33,627 nucleotides of DNA from Planktothrix tepida PCC 9214 (GCF_900009145.1 NZ_LN889813.1:201129-234755), one strand, 5' to 3'; counted from the stretch's first letter, positions 7,867 to 17,811 are shown. Notes: generated by a model from the sequence alone, not told the origin. Numbers and translations are program-made.

Positions 7867-10594
7867 CCTTCGCTCGAAGACCGTCAAAAAAAACAGACAA
7901 ATTCCCCTGAGATTTGTGTTAATTTTCCCCTTTGTGTTGCAAATTGTGGGCGCAGTGGGTTTAGTCGGCTATCTTTCTTACCGCAGTGGACAGCACGCTG
8001 TTGAGAACCTGGCTGATAAATTAATGACAGAGACGAGTAATCGTATTGAGCAATATCTTAATAGTTACATGGGAAAAGCTCAAGAAATCAACCAAATGAA
8101 TGTGGAGGCTTTTGAGTCAGGAATCTTAAACTTGAATGATTTTAAGGCTATGGGTAAATATTTCTGTCGTCAGCAGCAATTATTTGGTTTTACCTATATT
8201 AACTTTGGTAGTAAGGAAGGAGGATATATTGGTGCAGGTTATGGAGATCCGGCAGGTAATGTGTTAGAAATTTCAGAAACTCTCCCATCTGAACCCAATA
8301 AGTATCGATATTACTTGGTTGACAAGCAAGCGAATCGACTAAAATTAATTAATACAGTTGCGATTTCTCAAATTGATAGTCTCTGGTACTTGGATGCGGT
8401 GAAAGCGGGCAAACCAATCTGGACTTCGATTTATTCTTGGACAGTTGCGTCGAATGTTCTCAGTATCTCAGCAAGCACTCCCGTTTATAGCTCCCAAAAT
8501 AATTTGCTTGGGGTATTTGGTATTGATCTCGATCTCCTTCAGATTAGTCAGTTTCTCAAAAAACTTAATAAAACAAGTTCTGGTCATATTTTTATCATGG
8601 AGCGTTCAGGATTGATTGTGGCGAGTTCAGAAGATGAATCTCCTATCTTGGTCGTGAATAACAAAGGGCAACGTTTGGCAGCTATCAATAGTCGTGAAAC
8701 AGTCATTCGTGATTTGACTGGGGAGTTAATCAAAGGATTTGGTAGTTTAAATGCCATCAATAAACCGCAATCACTCCGCCCTAATTTAGCTCACAATCCT
8801 TTTGTTCGTGTCATCCCCTACCGAGATCAATATGGTTTGGATTGGGTGGTCGTGATAGTCATCCCAGAATCTGAATTTCTAGGAGAAATTCAAGCTAATA
8901 CCCAGACCACTATTTTACTTTGTTTCTTAACTTTAATTCTCGCTACAGTATTAGGAATTATTACATCAAATTTGATTGCTAAACCGATTAAGCGATTGAG
9001 TCAAGCAAGTAGAGCGATCGCTAATGGTGAATTGAGTCAGGTTGTTGAGATCGAGGGAGTTTCCGAGATCGAGACTCTAGCCGATTCCTTTAATGACATG
9101 GCTTTTCAGTTACAAACCTCTTTTGAAACCTTAGAACATCGCGTAGAAGAACGCACCGCAGAATTAGTGATTGCTAAAGAAAAAGCCGAAGTTGCTAATC
9201 AAGCTAAAAGTACGTTTATTGCTAATATGAGTCACGAATTGCGATCGCCCTTGAATGCGATTTTAGGCTTTTCTCAATTAATGATTAGAAGTCCTAATCT
9301 TCCCTCTGAACAATATGAAAACGCCGGAATTATCTATCGGAGTGGTGAATATCTATTAACTCTGATTAATAATGTTTTAGATTTGTCTAAAATCGAAGCG
9401 GGAAAAACCAGCCTAAATCTGAATCATTTTGATTTGTATCAGTTATTAGATGATTTAGAAGATATGCTAGATTTACGAGCGATTAATGCCGGATTAAAGT
9501 TAATCTTTCAACGCAGTGAAACCCTTCCTCGCTATATCTGTACTGATGCCGTTAAATTGCGTCAGGTGTTAATTAATTTACTCAGCAATGCAATTAAATT
9601 TACGTCTCAAGGGGGTATTAGTTTAACCGTTTTTGAGGATAAAGAAGACTCAACGGACGTGATTACCTTAACTTTTAAAATCCGCGATACGGGAGTGGGA
9701 ATTTCCCAGGCGGAATTACCGAAACTCTTTGAAGCCTTCACCCAAGCCCAAGCCGGAAAAGAAAAGCAAGAAGGGACGGGTTTAGGATTAACTATTAGTC
9801 GTAAATTTGTGCAATTAATGGGGGGAGATATTTCTGTAGAAAGTGAATTAGGAAAAGGCACAACCTTTAGATTTACAATCCAGGCAAAACTGGGTCAATA
9901 TATTAAGAATGAACCGACAGAAACCCGACAAAAAGTATTAGGATTAATACCGGGTCAGCCGACCTATAAAATTCTGACCGTTGATGATAAAGAAATTAAT
10001 TGTAAATTATTAATTAAACTTTTAGAACCCTTGGGATTTGAGTTAAAAGAAGCTAGAAATGGGCTAGAAGCGATCGCAATTTGGAATGAGTGGGAACCCC
10101 ATTTAATCTTCATGGATATGCGAATGCCTGTGATGGATGGTTATGAAGCGACTAAATATATTAAATCCACAACAAAAGGTAATGCTACAGCGATTATTGC
10201 TGTAACTGCGAGTGTATTAGAAGAAGAAAAAGCCATTGTCCTCTCAGCCGGATGTGATAATTTTATTCGTAAACCCTTTACAGAACAAAGGATTTTTGAA
10301 TCCTTGACTAAACATTTAGGAGTTCAGTATATTTATGAGGAAACACAAGCCATTTTAAATAATAAGTTAAACGTTAAATTGACTACTGATGATTTAAACA
10401 TCATGTCTCAAGATTGGATTGATAAATTGTATAAATCAGCACTTGAAGCCGATGGCCAAGTTGTGATGGAATTAATTATAGAAATTCCCAACACCCAGAT
10501 TTTTCTGATACAATTCTTAACACAACTTGTGCGGAAATTTCAATTCGAGCAAATAGTTGAATTAATTGAACCCCTGATTAATCATGAATCCTGA
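7859..10594 (+). CDS. Hybrid sensor histidine kinase 2 (dCache-HAMP-HisKA-HATPase-REC), paralog of kinase 1
   Basis: A 911-aa intact membrane kinase. Order: membrane helix 1 (about 18-42), periplasmic double-Cache-like sensor (50-335), membrane helix 2 (346-368), HAMP (368-420), coiled coil, HisKA with H459 in [11 protein letters not shown], HATPase with [15 protein letters not shown] and GTGLGL, then a receiver with D753 in [11 protein letters not shown] and a helical C-terminal tail. It would sense a small extracellular ligand and pass phosphate from H459 to its own receiver; the regulator encoded next is the likely next step or target. Its ATG overlaps the kinase 1 stop by 8 bases with no Shine-Dalgarno, so translation is probably coupled. 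The N-terminal 60 residues and the kinase core closely match kinase 1, whereas the sensor differs, suggesting a changed ligand after duplication. Confidence 0.93.
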   Translation: MINLRSKTVKKNRQIPLRFVLIFPFVLQIVGAVGLVGYLSYRSGQHAVENLADKLMTETSNRIEQYLNSYMGKAQEINQMNVEAFESGILNLNDFKAMGKYFCRQQQLFGFTYINFGSKEGGYIGAGYGDPAGNVLEISETLPSEPNKYRYYLVDKQANRLKLINTVAISQIDSLWYLDAVKAGKPIWTSIYSWTVASNVLSISASTPVYSSQNNLLGVFGIDLDLLQISQFLKKLNKTSSGHIFIMERSGLIVASSEDESPILVVNNKGQRLAAINSRETVIRDLTGELIKGFGSLNAINKPQSLRPNLAHNPFVRVIPYRDQYGLDWVVVIVIPESEFLGEIQANTQTTILLCFLTLILATVLGIITSNLIAKPIKRLSQASRAIANGELSQVVEIEGVSEIETLADSFNDMAFQLQTSFETLEHRVEERTAELVIAKEKAEVANQAKSTFIANMSHELRSPLNAILGFSQLMIRSPNLPSEQYENAGIIYRSGEYLLTLINNVLDLSKIEAGKTSLNLNHFDLYQLLDDLEDMLDLRAINAGLKLIFQRSETLPRYICTDAVKLRQVLINLLSNAIKFTSQGGISLTVFEDKEDSTDVITLTFKIRDTGVGISQAELPKLFEAFTQAQAGKEKQEGTGLGLTISRKFVQLMGGDISVESELGKGTTFRFTIQAKLGQYIKNEPTETRQKVLGLIPGQPTYKILTVDDKEINCKLLIKLLEPLGFELKEARNGLEAIAIWNEWEPHLIFMDMRMPVMDGYEATKYIKSTTKGNATAIIAVTASVLEEEKAIVLSAGCDNFIRKPFTEQRIFESLTKHLGVQYIYEETQAILNNKLNVKLTTDDLNIMSQDWIDKLYKSALEADGQVVMELIIEIPNTQIFLIQFLTQLVRKFQFEQIVELIEPLINHES

Positions 10595-11972
10595 GCTTTC
10601 ACCCCCAATGAAAGGAAATATCCTCCTCGTCGATGATCTTCCAGAAAATTTACAGCTATTAAGCGATTTACTAATTCAACTTGGCTATACTGTCCGCAGT
10701 GTCACCAGTGGGCGAATGGCTCTTAAAACGGTGAGATTCAAACAACCCGATGTGATTTTTTTAGATGTTAAAATGCCAGAAATGGATGGTTATCAAGTTT
10801 GTGAAGCCTTAAAAGCAGATGAAAATTTTCGCAATATTCCCGTCATTTTTATTAGTGCCTTAAATGATGTTTTTGATAAAGTAAAAGCCTTTCAAGCGGG
10901 TGGAGTAGACTATATTACCAAACCCTTTCAAGTGGAAGAAGTCGTAGCCCGTTTAGAAAGTCAGTTAACCATTCAACGACAAAAACAACTTTTGGAAGCC
11001 GAAATTATTAAGCGTCAGGAAGCTGAGGAGATTCTCTATCAATCCAGAGCACTTTTATCGAGTATATTAAATAGTTCCCTAGATGGAATTGCCGCATTGC
11101 AAGCGGTACGGGAACCAGAAACAGGAATGATTAAAGATTTTCGTTGCTTAGTCGTTAACCCGGTCTTGGCTAAAGTCTTTGAACGCACTCGTGATGAAAT
11201 GATGGGTAAAATTATTCTCAAAAAACTCCTCAACCGCATTCAACCGGAACTATTTTATCGGTTTGTGAAAATCGTCGAGACAGGTGAATCTTTAGAACAG
11301 GATATTTATTATCCCTTTGGAGAATCTTACTGGTATCACTTTGTTGCCGTCAAATTAGGGGATGGTTTTTCGATTACCATCCGTGATATTACTAGCCGAA
11401 AAAAAGCGGAACTCGCCCTTCAAGAAGCCAATCAAAAATTATATCAACTGGCCAATCTGGATAGTTTAACTCAAGTGGCTAACCGTCGCTGTTTTGATGC
11501 TTGTTTGCAAAAAGAATGGGAGGCTTTGGAAAAACAACAACGGCCATTAACCTTAATTATGTTTGATCTCGATAGCTTTAAAGCTTATAACGACCATTAC
11601 GGTCATCTAGCTGGGGATGATTGTCTATTCAAAATTGCACAGGCGGTTTATCAATGTACTCGTCACCTCGATTTGCGGCGTTCCGTTGACCTTGTAGCCC
11701 GTTACGGAGGCGAGGAATTTGTCATCCTCCTCTCCAATGCAAATCTACAGGTTGGCATCAATGTAGCAAAACGGATTCAGCGTATGATTTCCCATTTAGC
11801 GATTCCTCATCAACGGTCGGGAGTCAAGGAATTTGTCACCGTCAGTTTAGGAATTGCGTCCCTAATTCCCAGCGCAACAGTTCAACCGGATTACTTAATT
11901 CAACTCGCAGATCAAGCGTTGTACAATGCTAAACAACAAGGGCGTGATTGCTATTGTATAGCCCTCAATTAG
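10584..11972 (+). CDS. Response regulator diguanylate cyclase (REC-PAS-GGDEF)
   Basis: A 462-aa cytoplasmic protein. The receiver (1-125) has the acidic pair D17/D18, phospho-acceptor D61 in FLDVKMPEMDG and K113 in ITKPF. A coiled coil and a PAS-like domain follow (about 150-280), then a GGDEF domain with an intact GGEEF signature at 375-379. RSVD at 366-369, five residues ahead, is an intact inhibitory I-site for c-di-GMP feedback. It should make c-di-GMP from two GTP when phosphorylated. Its ATG lies 11 bases inside the end of hybrid kinase 2, so it is the third gene of the kinase operon and the obvious output of that relay. No EAL or HD-GYP domain is present. Confidence 0.93.
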   Translation: MNPELSPPMKGNILLVDDLPENLQLLSDLLIQLGYTVRSVTSGRMALKTVRFKQPDVIFLDVKMPEMDGYQVCEALKADENFRNIPVIFISALNDVFDKVKAFQAGGVDYITKPFQVEEVVARLESQLTIQRQKQLLEAEIIKRQEAEEILYQSRALLSSILNSSLDGIAALQAVREPETGMIKDFRCLVVNPVLAKVFERTRDEMMGKIILKKLLNRIQPELFYRFVKIVETGESLEQDIYYPFGESYWYHFVAVKLGDGFSITIRDITSRKKAELALQEANQKLYQLANLDSLTQVANRRCFDACLQKEWEALEKQQRPLTLIMFDLDSFKAYNDHYGHLAGDDCLFKIAQAVYQCTRHLDLRRSVDLVARYGGEEFVILLSNANLQVGINVAKRIQRMISHLAIPHQRSGVKEFVTVSLGIASLIPSATVQPDYLIQLADQALYNAKQQGRDCYCIALN

Positions 11973-11998
11973 TCATGAGTAATAAGTTTCTACTATAA

Positions 11999-14900
11999 TC
12001 AAGAATGGCGATACAATGTCTCAAAAATGAGATACATTTCTTGAGCTAATTTTTTAGGGTTCCATAAGGGGGCTAAAGATTCAGGGCTTTGAGATTGAAT
12101 TAAGTGAGATTGAATGTGATGGCGTAAATTTTTATCTAATCCTAATCGGATGCCTAATTCTGTATATTCTTCCCAACTCCAAGCAATTCCAAAATCCAAA
12201 TTAACCGCTTTTAAAAAGGAATAACCCATGCGAGAAAGATACTGTTCCCCAGCACGAGTCACGACGGGTAAATTTGCAGATAACGCCTCTAAATTATGGG
12301 TTCCACCATTATAAGGATAGGAATCTAATAAGGCATCCGCCACATAATAAATTGCTCGATGTTCTTCTTCAGTTTTCGTTAACCCAATAAAAATTAAACG
12401 ACTTTTATCAACATTGTATTCCTCACAAACTTGATGATACAGTTCTCGAATTAAGTTATTATCCCCTTGACCTTTACGAAGGAGTACACTCTGAGGAACA
12501 TTCTTGAGAATTTTTACTTGAGCTTCAATCATTTCTTGATTAATTTTTCGTCCCGGTGCTACACATAAATACACCATTTGATCAGATTGAATATTTAAAC
12601 TATTTCTAACAGCTTCTCGATCTACAGGACGACTTTTAAAGGGTTCTAAAGCTACAGAAGTATGAGGTAAACGGATTAACTGTTCTAGGTAATGTTTTTC
12701 AATACCTTGGGGATGGGTATATTGATCACAGAAGAAATAGTTATCTGGGGAAATATAGGGTGCATCAAATCCTAACCAGGACACACAAACCGGGGCGGGT
12801 CGGCGATATAAAATTTGCACGTTAGTTGGAACTGTCATTGAATCCAAATCGACTAAAATATCTAACTGATCTTTGAGGATTTCTGCGGATATTTCTTCGG
12901 CTGAGGCAAATCCATTTGGATAAGCTTTTGGCCAATAACATTGGGTGGCGATTTGTTCAAATCGTTGGGTAACTTCATCTATCGGTAACTGTCCGGTCAC
13001 ATAAAGATAAATATTAGGGGAAATCAAGGACAATTCTCGAATCAAAGCTTCACTACACCATCCTACAGAGTGGCGGCGGAAGTGTTTAGAGATGAATCCG
13101 ATTTTTAGAGATTTAGAGATGGTTTTGGAAGGGACAGAAGCATATTGAGGGGATGAAACATCACGGAAGCGATATTTATAATATTGTTGGGCAATTAATC
13201 GATAAAATTGGGCATTTTTTTCGACAGAATCTCGCAAGTGAGATAGGGTAAACAGCAAAATCTCATACAGAATAATTGCTTCTGAAATGTTGATTTTATC
13301 AGGAGCTTGATAACAAATTTTTTCTAATTCTAAGAGTTTATCTAAAGCTTGTTGACAAGCTCCCGACTGGCTATAAGCAAAAATATAGGCAATTGCCGAT
13401 AAAATCGGAACTTGATCTCCACATCTTTGACAATATAAATCTGACATTTCACGCGCTTTCGCTAAATTCGTGGAATGACTGAGTAAATCACATAACTGTT
13501 GATAAGCTTCTGTAAAATCGGGTTTAAGTTCAATTGCTTTTTCTAAATTAATAATGGCTTCTGCGGGTTGATCATGTTTGCGAATATGAGCTAATCTACA
13601 ATGAATTTCAGCCCAATTGGGTTGAATCGCTAAGGCTTGTTCAAAGTTTTGAATTGCAGCTTCTACACGACCGATCCGAGCATAAAGATTCGCCAGATTT
13701 GCATAACTATCCATTGAATCAGGTTTGAGTTTAATCGCTTGTTGATAGTGATAGATTGCCTTTTCTGCTTCCTGTGTATTAGAGAAAATATGACCCAAAT
13801 AAAGATGGGGTTGGGGCAAATCGGGGTTCAATTCAATGGATTTGTAATATAATTGGATGGCTTCTTTTTCTTGCCCTTGTTGCGATCGCACGCTTGCCAT
13901 ATTAGAATAAATTTCAGCCCAATTAGGTTTTAAAGCAATCGCCCGTTGATAGCTTTGAATTGCCTCCTCCCATAATCCTCGACGGGCTAAACTATTCCCA
14001 AATTCAAAGTTAAATTCCGCTTCGACTAAATTCGGTTGTAATTCTAAAGCCTTTTGCCAAGCACTAATTGATTCATCTACTCGACCAACTGTTTGAAAAA
14101 CTTTCCCTAAATTCCAGTAAACCGCCGCTAAATTCGGATTAAGGTCTAAGGCTTTTTCATAACTCGCAATTGCTTGATCCCAACGTTGCATTTTAAACAA
14201 CATGGTTCCAATATTAGCGTGAATTTCGGGAAAATTAGGTTGCAGTTCTAAAGCTAAAGAATAAGCGCGCAAGGCAGCTTCAATTTTTCCTTGAAAGTGT
14301 AAGGTATTTCCTAATGTTAAATAGGCTGGTAAATAGTCAGGTTGAAGTTTTAAAGCTCGATGACAAAGGGCGAGTGCTTGATCAAACAAGCCTTGATTTA
14401 TCAAGATTTCAGCTTGATTTTTATACTGTTCTGCTTCGGGATTTCCCCTGACTTTTTCCAGGGAATTTTCTACCAAAAACTGTTCACTTCCCGACGTAAT
14501 TAAACTCGCTTTAATATTCGACTCGGATTGATATTTTAGTTGTGTTGCTAGTCCAGAACTTGCTAATTCTACTCCCCCTTCATAAAACCCCGGACTATTC
14601 TCCTGAACGTCTTTTTCTTCCTGAAACTTAAACTGAAGCAGTCGATCAAGTTCCTGATGAGCAAAGGCTTGTTGGGGATTAATTTCAATGGCTTTTTTAT
14701 AACAATCAATAGCAAGATTAACTTGATCAATTTTTAGCAAAATTTCAGCTAATCTTAAATAGTATAATTCTTGCTGCGGTTGAAAAAGGATTGCTTTTTG
14801 GTAATAATCAATAGCCTGATTAATCTTCTGCTGTTTACTGAGTAAGTTCCCCAACATCCAATAAATCAACCCATGATTCGGATTAATGTGTAGAGCTTTT

Positions 14901-15295
14901 TGATAACTTAAAAACGCCTCTTCAAACCGTTCTTGCTGAAAATAAATACTTCCTAAATTAGCATAAGCTTCCATAAAATCCGGTTGAATTTCTAAAGCTT
15001 GGGTATAGGCCCAAATTGCTAAATCAAAACGAGATTGAGTGTAAAGGGCATTTCCAACCCCTAAATAAGCCGAAGAGAACTGAGGTTGTAAATTGAGAGC
15101 TTGATGGAGAGCTTCAATTCCATCTTCTTCCTTTCCGATTAAAATATAAGTTTCCGCCAGTCTTTTATAAATTTCTGCCTCTTGAGAATTCAGTTCTAAA
15201 GCTTGCTTAAATTTATGAATAGCAGCGTCTAAATTTCCCAATTCTTTAAGCTGAATTCCTTGTTTTAATAAGACAGAAACGGCATCTAAACTCAC
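11999..15295 (-). CDS. TPR/GT41 glycosyltransferase, SPINDLY/OGT-like
   Basis: About 1098 aa. The first 220 residues are regular 34-residue TPRs. A linker of about 60 residues rich in E, S and G follows, then a second TPR block to about residue 600 and a less regular helical part. The C-terminal 400 residues match the glycosyltransferase 41 fold: LKIGFISKHFRRHSVGW, DILVDLDSMT, RPAPVCVSWLGFD, VYLCVAPGRKINQEMI, DALLDSYPYNGGTHN and TRAGEQYLSRMG. Relatives add GlcNAc or fucose to Ser/Thr of proteins; the donor here cannot be told. The frame opens at a TTG (15313), but GTG 15295 has GGAG eight bases ahead and is chosen. It converges on the kinase operon and is divergent from rpiA. Confidence 0.88.
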   Translation of the reverse strand: MSLDAVSVLLKQGIQLKELGNLDAAIHKFKQALELNSQEAEIYKRLAETYILIGKEEDGIEALHQALNLQPQFSSAYLGVGNALYTQSRFDLAIWAYTQALEIQPDFMEAYANLGSIYFQQERFEEAFLSYQKALHINPNHGLIYWMLGNLLSKQQKINQAIDYYQKAILFQPQQELYYLRLAEILLKIDQVNLAIDCYKKAIEINPQQAFAHQELDRLLQFKFQEEKDVQENSPGFYEGGVELASSGLATQLKYQSESNIKASLITSGSEQFLVENSLEKVRGNPEAEQYKNQAEILINQGLFDQALALCHRALKLQPDYLPAYLTLGNTLHFQGKIEAALRAYSLALELQPNFPEIHANIGTMLFKMQRWDQAIASYEKALDLNPNLAAVYWNLGKVFQTVGRVDESISAWQKALELQPNLVEAEFNFEFGNSLARRGLWEEAIQSYQRAIALKPNWAEIYSNMASVRSQQGQEKEAIQLYYKSIELNPDLPQPHLYLGHIFSNTQEAEKAIYHYQQAIKLKPDSMDSYANLANLYARIGRVEAAIQNFEQALAIQPNWAEIHCRLAHIRKHDQPAEAIINLEKAIELKPDFTEAYQQLCDLLSHSTNLAKAREMSDLYCQRCGDQVPILSAIAYIFAYSQSGACQQALDKLLELEKICYQAPDKINISEAIILYEILLFTLSHLRDSVEKNAQFYRLIAQQYYKYRFRDVSSPQYASVPSKTISKSLKIGFISKHFRRHSVGWCSEALIRELSLISPNIYLYVTGQLPIDEVTQRFEQIATQCYWPKAYPNGFASAEEISAEILKDQLDILVDLDSMTVPTNVQILYRRPAPVCVSWLGFDAPYISPDNYFFCDQYTHPQGIEKHYLEQLIRLPHTSVALEPFKSRPVDREAVRNSLNIQSDQMVYLCVAPGRKINQEMIEAQVKILKNVPQSVLLRKGQGDNNLIRELYHQVCEEYNVDKSRLIFIGLTKTEEEHRAIYYVADALLDSYPYNGGTHNLEALSANLPVVTRAGEQYLSRMGYSFLKAVNLDFGIAWSWEEYTELGIRLGLDKNLRHHIQSHLIQSQSPESLAPLWNPKKLAQEMYLIFETLYRHS

Positions 15296-15337
15296 AAGTA
15301 ACTCTCCAATCAATATTCAACACCTCTTGATAGGATT

Positions 15338-15361
15338 TAAGTCGGGTATACCCTCGACTTA
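15338..15361. promoter_or_regulatory. Inverted repeat between divergent genes, candidate operator
   Basis: TAAGTCG (15338-15344) and CGACTTA (15355-15361) form a perfect 7-bp inverted repeat with a 10-base spacer that contains the palindrome GGTATACC. It lies 43 bases before the glycosyltransferase GTG and 140 bases before rpiA, in their shared promoter region. I do not recognise the regulator; a chance repeat is possible. Confidence 0.3.
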
Positions 15362-15500
15362 GCTCAAGATCCAAATGGTGACTCATCCCACGTTCTTGAT
15401 TATATTCCCTAATTGACCCAAACTCGGTAGACTGATCACGGGGAGTAAAATCTGCAATTGCTCCTTGTCCAAAACAGCCCTTTATTGAGGATAAATTAGA

Positions 15501-16211
15501 ATGAGTGAACAAGATCCCGTAACATTGATGAAACAGTACGTTGGGAAAGCAGCAGCCGATCGAGTAAAATCGGGAACCATCGTCGGACTCGGAACAGGTT
15601 CGACAACAGCCTATGCCATTCAGTATATTGGAGAACGCCTCAAAAGTGGAGAACTCAAAGATATTAAAGGCATTCCTACCTCCTTTCAAGCAACAGTATT
15701 AGCCAAAGAATATGGCATTCCGTTAACAACATTAGATGAAGTTGATCGGATCGATGTTGCCATTGATGGGGCCGATGAAGTTGATCCCCACAAAAATTTA
15801 ATTAAAGGCGGAGGTGCCGCCCATACCCGTGAGAAAATTGTCGATAGTTTGGCGGAAGTTTTTATTGTGGTGGTCGATAGTTCTAAATTAGTTGATCAAC
15901 TCGGCTCAACGTTTTTATTACCTGTTGAAGTGATGCCATTAGCGATGACTCCGGTGATGAAAACCCTGGAAAAATTAGGAGGAAAACCCACCTTGAGAAT
16001 GGGGGTCAAAAAAGCAGGGCCAGTGGTCACCGATCAAGGAAATTTAGTTATCGATGTCAAATTTGATGCCATTGAAAATCCCGCCGAATTAGAAAAAGAA
16101 ATTAACAATATTCCTGGGGTGTTAGAAAATGGTTTATTTGTGGGAGTTGCGGATGTAATTCTGGTGGGTGAAGTCATCAACGGAGAAGCTAAAGTTCGAG
16201 AAATCTCCTAA
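15501..16211 (+). CDS. rpiA: Ribose-5-phosphate isomerase A
   Basis: A 236-aa enzyme of normal length that interconverts ribose-5-phosphate and ribulose-5-phosphate in the Calvin cycle and pentose phosphate pathway. Diagnostic motifs are the phosphate loop [12 protein letters not shown], the catalytic aspartates in IDGADEVDP, and [12 protein letters not shown] with the conserved lysine. The C-terminal [19 protein letters not shown] segment is also typical. ATG 15501 is preceded by GAGG at a suitable distance. It appears to be transcribed alone, divergent from the glycosyltransferase, with a possible hairpin terminator at 16231-16255. Confidence 0.97.
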   Translation: MSEQDPVTLMKQYVGKAAADRVKSGTIVGLGTGSTTAYAIQYIGERLKSGELKDIKGIPTSFQATVLAKEYGIPLTTLDEVDRIDVAIDGADEVDPHKNLIKGGGAAHTREKIVDSLAEVFIVVVDSSKLVDQLGSTFLLPVEVMPLAMTPVMKTLEKLGGKPTLRMGVKKAGPVVTDQGNLVIDVKFDAIENPAELEKEINNIPGVLENGLFVGVADVILVGEVINGEAKVREIS

Positions 16212-16230
16212 TCTTAAATTATAGCATAAA

Positions 16231-16255
16231 CCCTGGTTTTCTGGTTCTACCAGGG
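16231..16255 (+). terminator. Hairpin after rpiA, possible terminator
   Basis: CCCTGGT (16231-16237) pairs with ACCAGGG (16249-16255) around an 11-base loop, 20 bases after the rpiA stop. No T-run follows directly. A separate perfect palindrome, AAAAACCGGTTTTT, lies at 16284-16297 just before the next gene. Confidence 0.35.
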
Positions 16256-16320
16256 GATGTGCTACAAAGCAAGTGGAGCCTGAAAAAACCGGTTTTTGAA
16301 CTTTTAATCTTGACGTTTTT

Positions 16321-17505
16321 ATGATGTATTACCGACGATTTGGACGAACAGAATTACCAATGCCTGTGTTTTCCTGTGGGGGAATGAGATATCAACATCA
16401 ATGGCAAGATGCTCCCTTTGATCAAATTCCTGAAGCCAATCAAAAACAACTGGAAGCTTGTATTTATCGTTCCTTAGAATTGGGGATTAATCATATTGAA
16501 ACGGCGAGGGGTTATGGCACGTCAGAAATGCAGTTAGGGAAAATTTTACCTAAACTTCCCAGAGAACGATTAATTATACAAACGAAAGTTTGTCCTAACC
16601 CTGATCCTTTAAAATTTAAACAAGATTTTGAGCAATCTTTAGCTTATTTACAATTAGATCATGTTGATTTACTCGGAATTCATGGAATTAATACCTGTGA
16701 AATTTTAGAAGATACGATTAAACCGGGTGGGTGTTTAGCCGTTGCTAAAGAATTACAAACCCAGGGAAAAGTTAGGTTTATTGGCTTTTCAACTCATGGC
16801 CCGACAGACGCTATTATTCAAGCCATTGAAACGAATGAATTTGATTATGTAAATTTACATTGGTATTATATTAATCAAAATAATTGGCCGGCTATTGAAG
16901 CCGCAACTCGCCACGATATGGGGGTTTTTATTATTAGTCCGTCCGATAAAGGCGGTCAACTTTATAACCCCCCGGAAAAGTTAGTACAGTTATGTAGTCC
17001 CCTCAGTCCAATGGTATTTAATAATTTATTTTGTTTAAGTCATCCTCAAGTTCATACCTTAAGTATTGGTGCTTCTAAACCAACGGATTTTGATGAACAT
17101 TTAAAAACCCTTCCCCTTTTAGATCGCTGGGATGAAATTTTACCTTCTATTGTGCAACGTTTAGAACAGGAATTAATTAATTGTTTTGGGGAAGCCTGGG
17201 CGAAAACTTGGCATATTGGTTTACCTCGTCAGGAACAAACCCCGAATAATATTAATATTCCAGTGATTTTGTGGTTAAGAAATTTAGCGATCGCCTATGA
17301 TATGATTGACTATGCTAAAATGCGCTATAATTTATTAGGAAATGGCGGTCATTGGTTCCCCGGAAAAACGGCTGAAGGGGTTGAACAGTTAGATTTAAGT
17401 CACTGTTTAGTTAACAGTCCCCACGCGGATCAAATCCCTGATCTGTTAGCCGAAACTCATCAATTATTAAAAGCAGAAACGGTTTTACGGTTATCTAAAA
17501 GTTAA
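16321..17505 (+). CDS. Aldo/keto reductase family protein
   Basis: A 394-aa NAD(P)H-type aldo/keto reductase. The N-terminal YYRRFGRTELPMPVFSCGGMR is the usual opening of the family. Catalytic positions are visible as Y65 in ARGYGTSE, K89 in IIQTKV and H121 in GIHGI. The fourth catalytic residue, normally Asp, is Glu60 (IETA). The later part (FIGFSTHG, then IISPSDKGG) resembles the predicted oxidoreductases of COG1453, but there is no cluster of cysteines for the 4Fe-4S domain some of them have. The substrate is unknown. ATG 16321 is followed directly by a second ATG and has only a weak ribosome site. It ends next to a palindrome facing a minus-strand gene. Confidence 0.88.
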   Translation: MMYYRRFGRTELPMPVFSCGGMRYQHQWQDAPFDQIPEANQKQLEACIYRSLELGINHIETARGYGTSEMQLGKILPKLPRERLIIQTKVCPNPDPLKFKQDFEQSLAYLQLDHVDLLGIHGINTCEILEDTIKPGGCLAVAKELQTQGKVRFIGFSTHGPTDAIIQAIETNEFDYVNLHWYYINQNNWPAIEAATRHDMGVFIISPSDKGGQLYNPPEKLVQLCSPLSPMVFNNLFCLSHPQVHTLSIGASKPTDFDEHLKTLPLLDRWDEILPSIVQRLEQELINCFGEAWAKTWHIGLPRQEQTPNNINIPVILWLRNLAIAYDMIDYAKMRYNLLGNGGHWFPGKTAEGVEQLDLSHCLVNSPHADQIPDLLAETHQLLKAETVLRLSKS

Positions 17506-17542
17506 TATTTCATCTTTCAATATTTGTTACCCATCCCTATTC

Positions 17543-17572
17543 TGTAGAGATGCGCCATGGCGCGTCTCTACA
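17543..17572. repeat. 30-bp dispersed palindrome, likely two-way terminator
   Basis: TGTAGAGA-T-GCGCCA and TGGCGC-G-TCTCTACA form a near-perfect 15-bp stem whose only flaw is a T/G pair. It sits between the ends of the convergent aldo/keto reductase and the small minus-strand gene. GTAGAGACGCGCCATGGCGCGTC-type palindromes are, as I recall, common dispersed repeats in filamentous cyanobacteria. Confidence 0.6.
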
Positions 17573-17592
17573 TTGGGTTAAGATCAAACGGT

Positions 17593-17811
17593 CTAATACG
17601 CTAAAGTTTCTAAAGTTTCGCGTAAGTACAAACTCACTAATTGATCTAAATTTGTTGTTGGTTCAATTAGGTTTAAATTACGTTCCAATTCCCAGCGTTG
17701 AAAACCCGAACTAGATGCGATCGCTGTTTTCAGATTTTGCCAGATTTGAGAATCTTCACCCCACTGATTTGAAGCGAAAGCGGTATTATCTTGAAGGGTT
17801 GAATTTGCCAT
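17593..17811 (-). CDS. Small conserved-looking protein of unknown function
   Basis: A 72-aa soluble protein starting MANSTLQDN. The frame extends five codons further to 17826, but ATG 17811 has GAGG nine bases ahead and is preferred. It is rich in Q, N, L and E, has no cysteine pair, signal or membrane segment, and looks helical in its second half (WELERNLNLIE, LVSLYLRETLETLAY). I do not recognise a family; related short proteins occur in cyanobacteria as far as I recall. It stands alone, with the 30-bp palindrome beyond its stop and a 240-bp gene-free stretch before it. Confidence 0.6.
   Translation of the reverse strand: MANSTLQDNTAFASNQWGEDSQIWQNLKTAIASSSGFQRWELERNLNLIEPTTNLDQLVSLYLRETLETLAY

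Noticed and set aside
15246-15689. 147-aa minus-strand open frame over the rpiA start
   Set aside because: It overlaps well-supported coding of rpiA and the glycosyltransferase and has no recognisable protein pattern.
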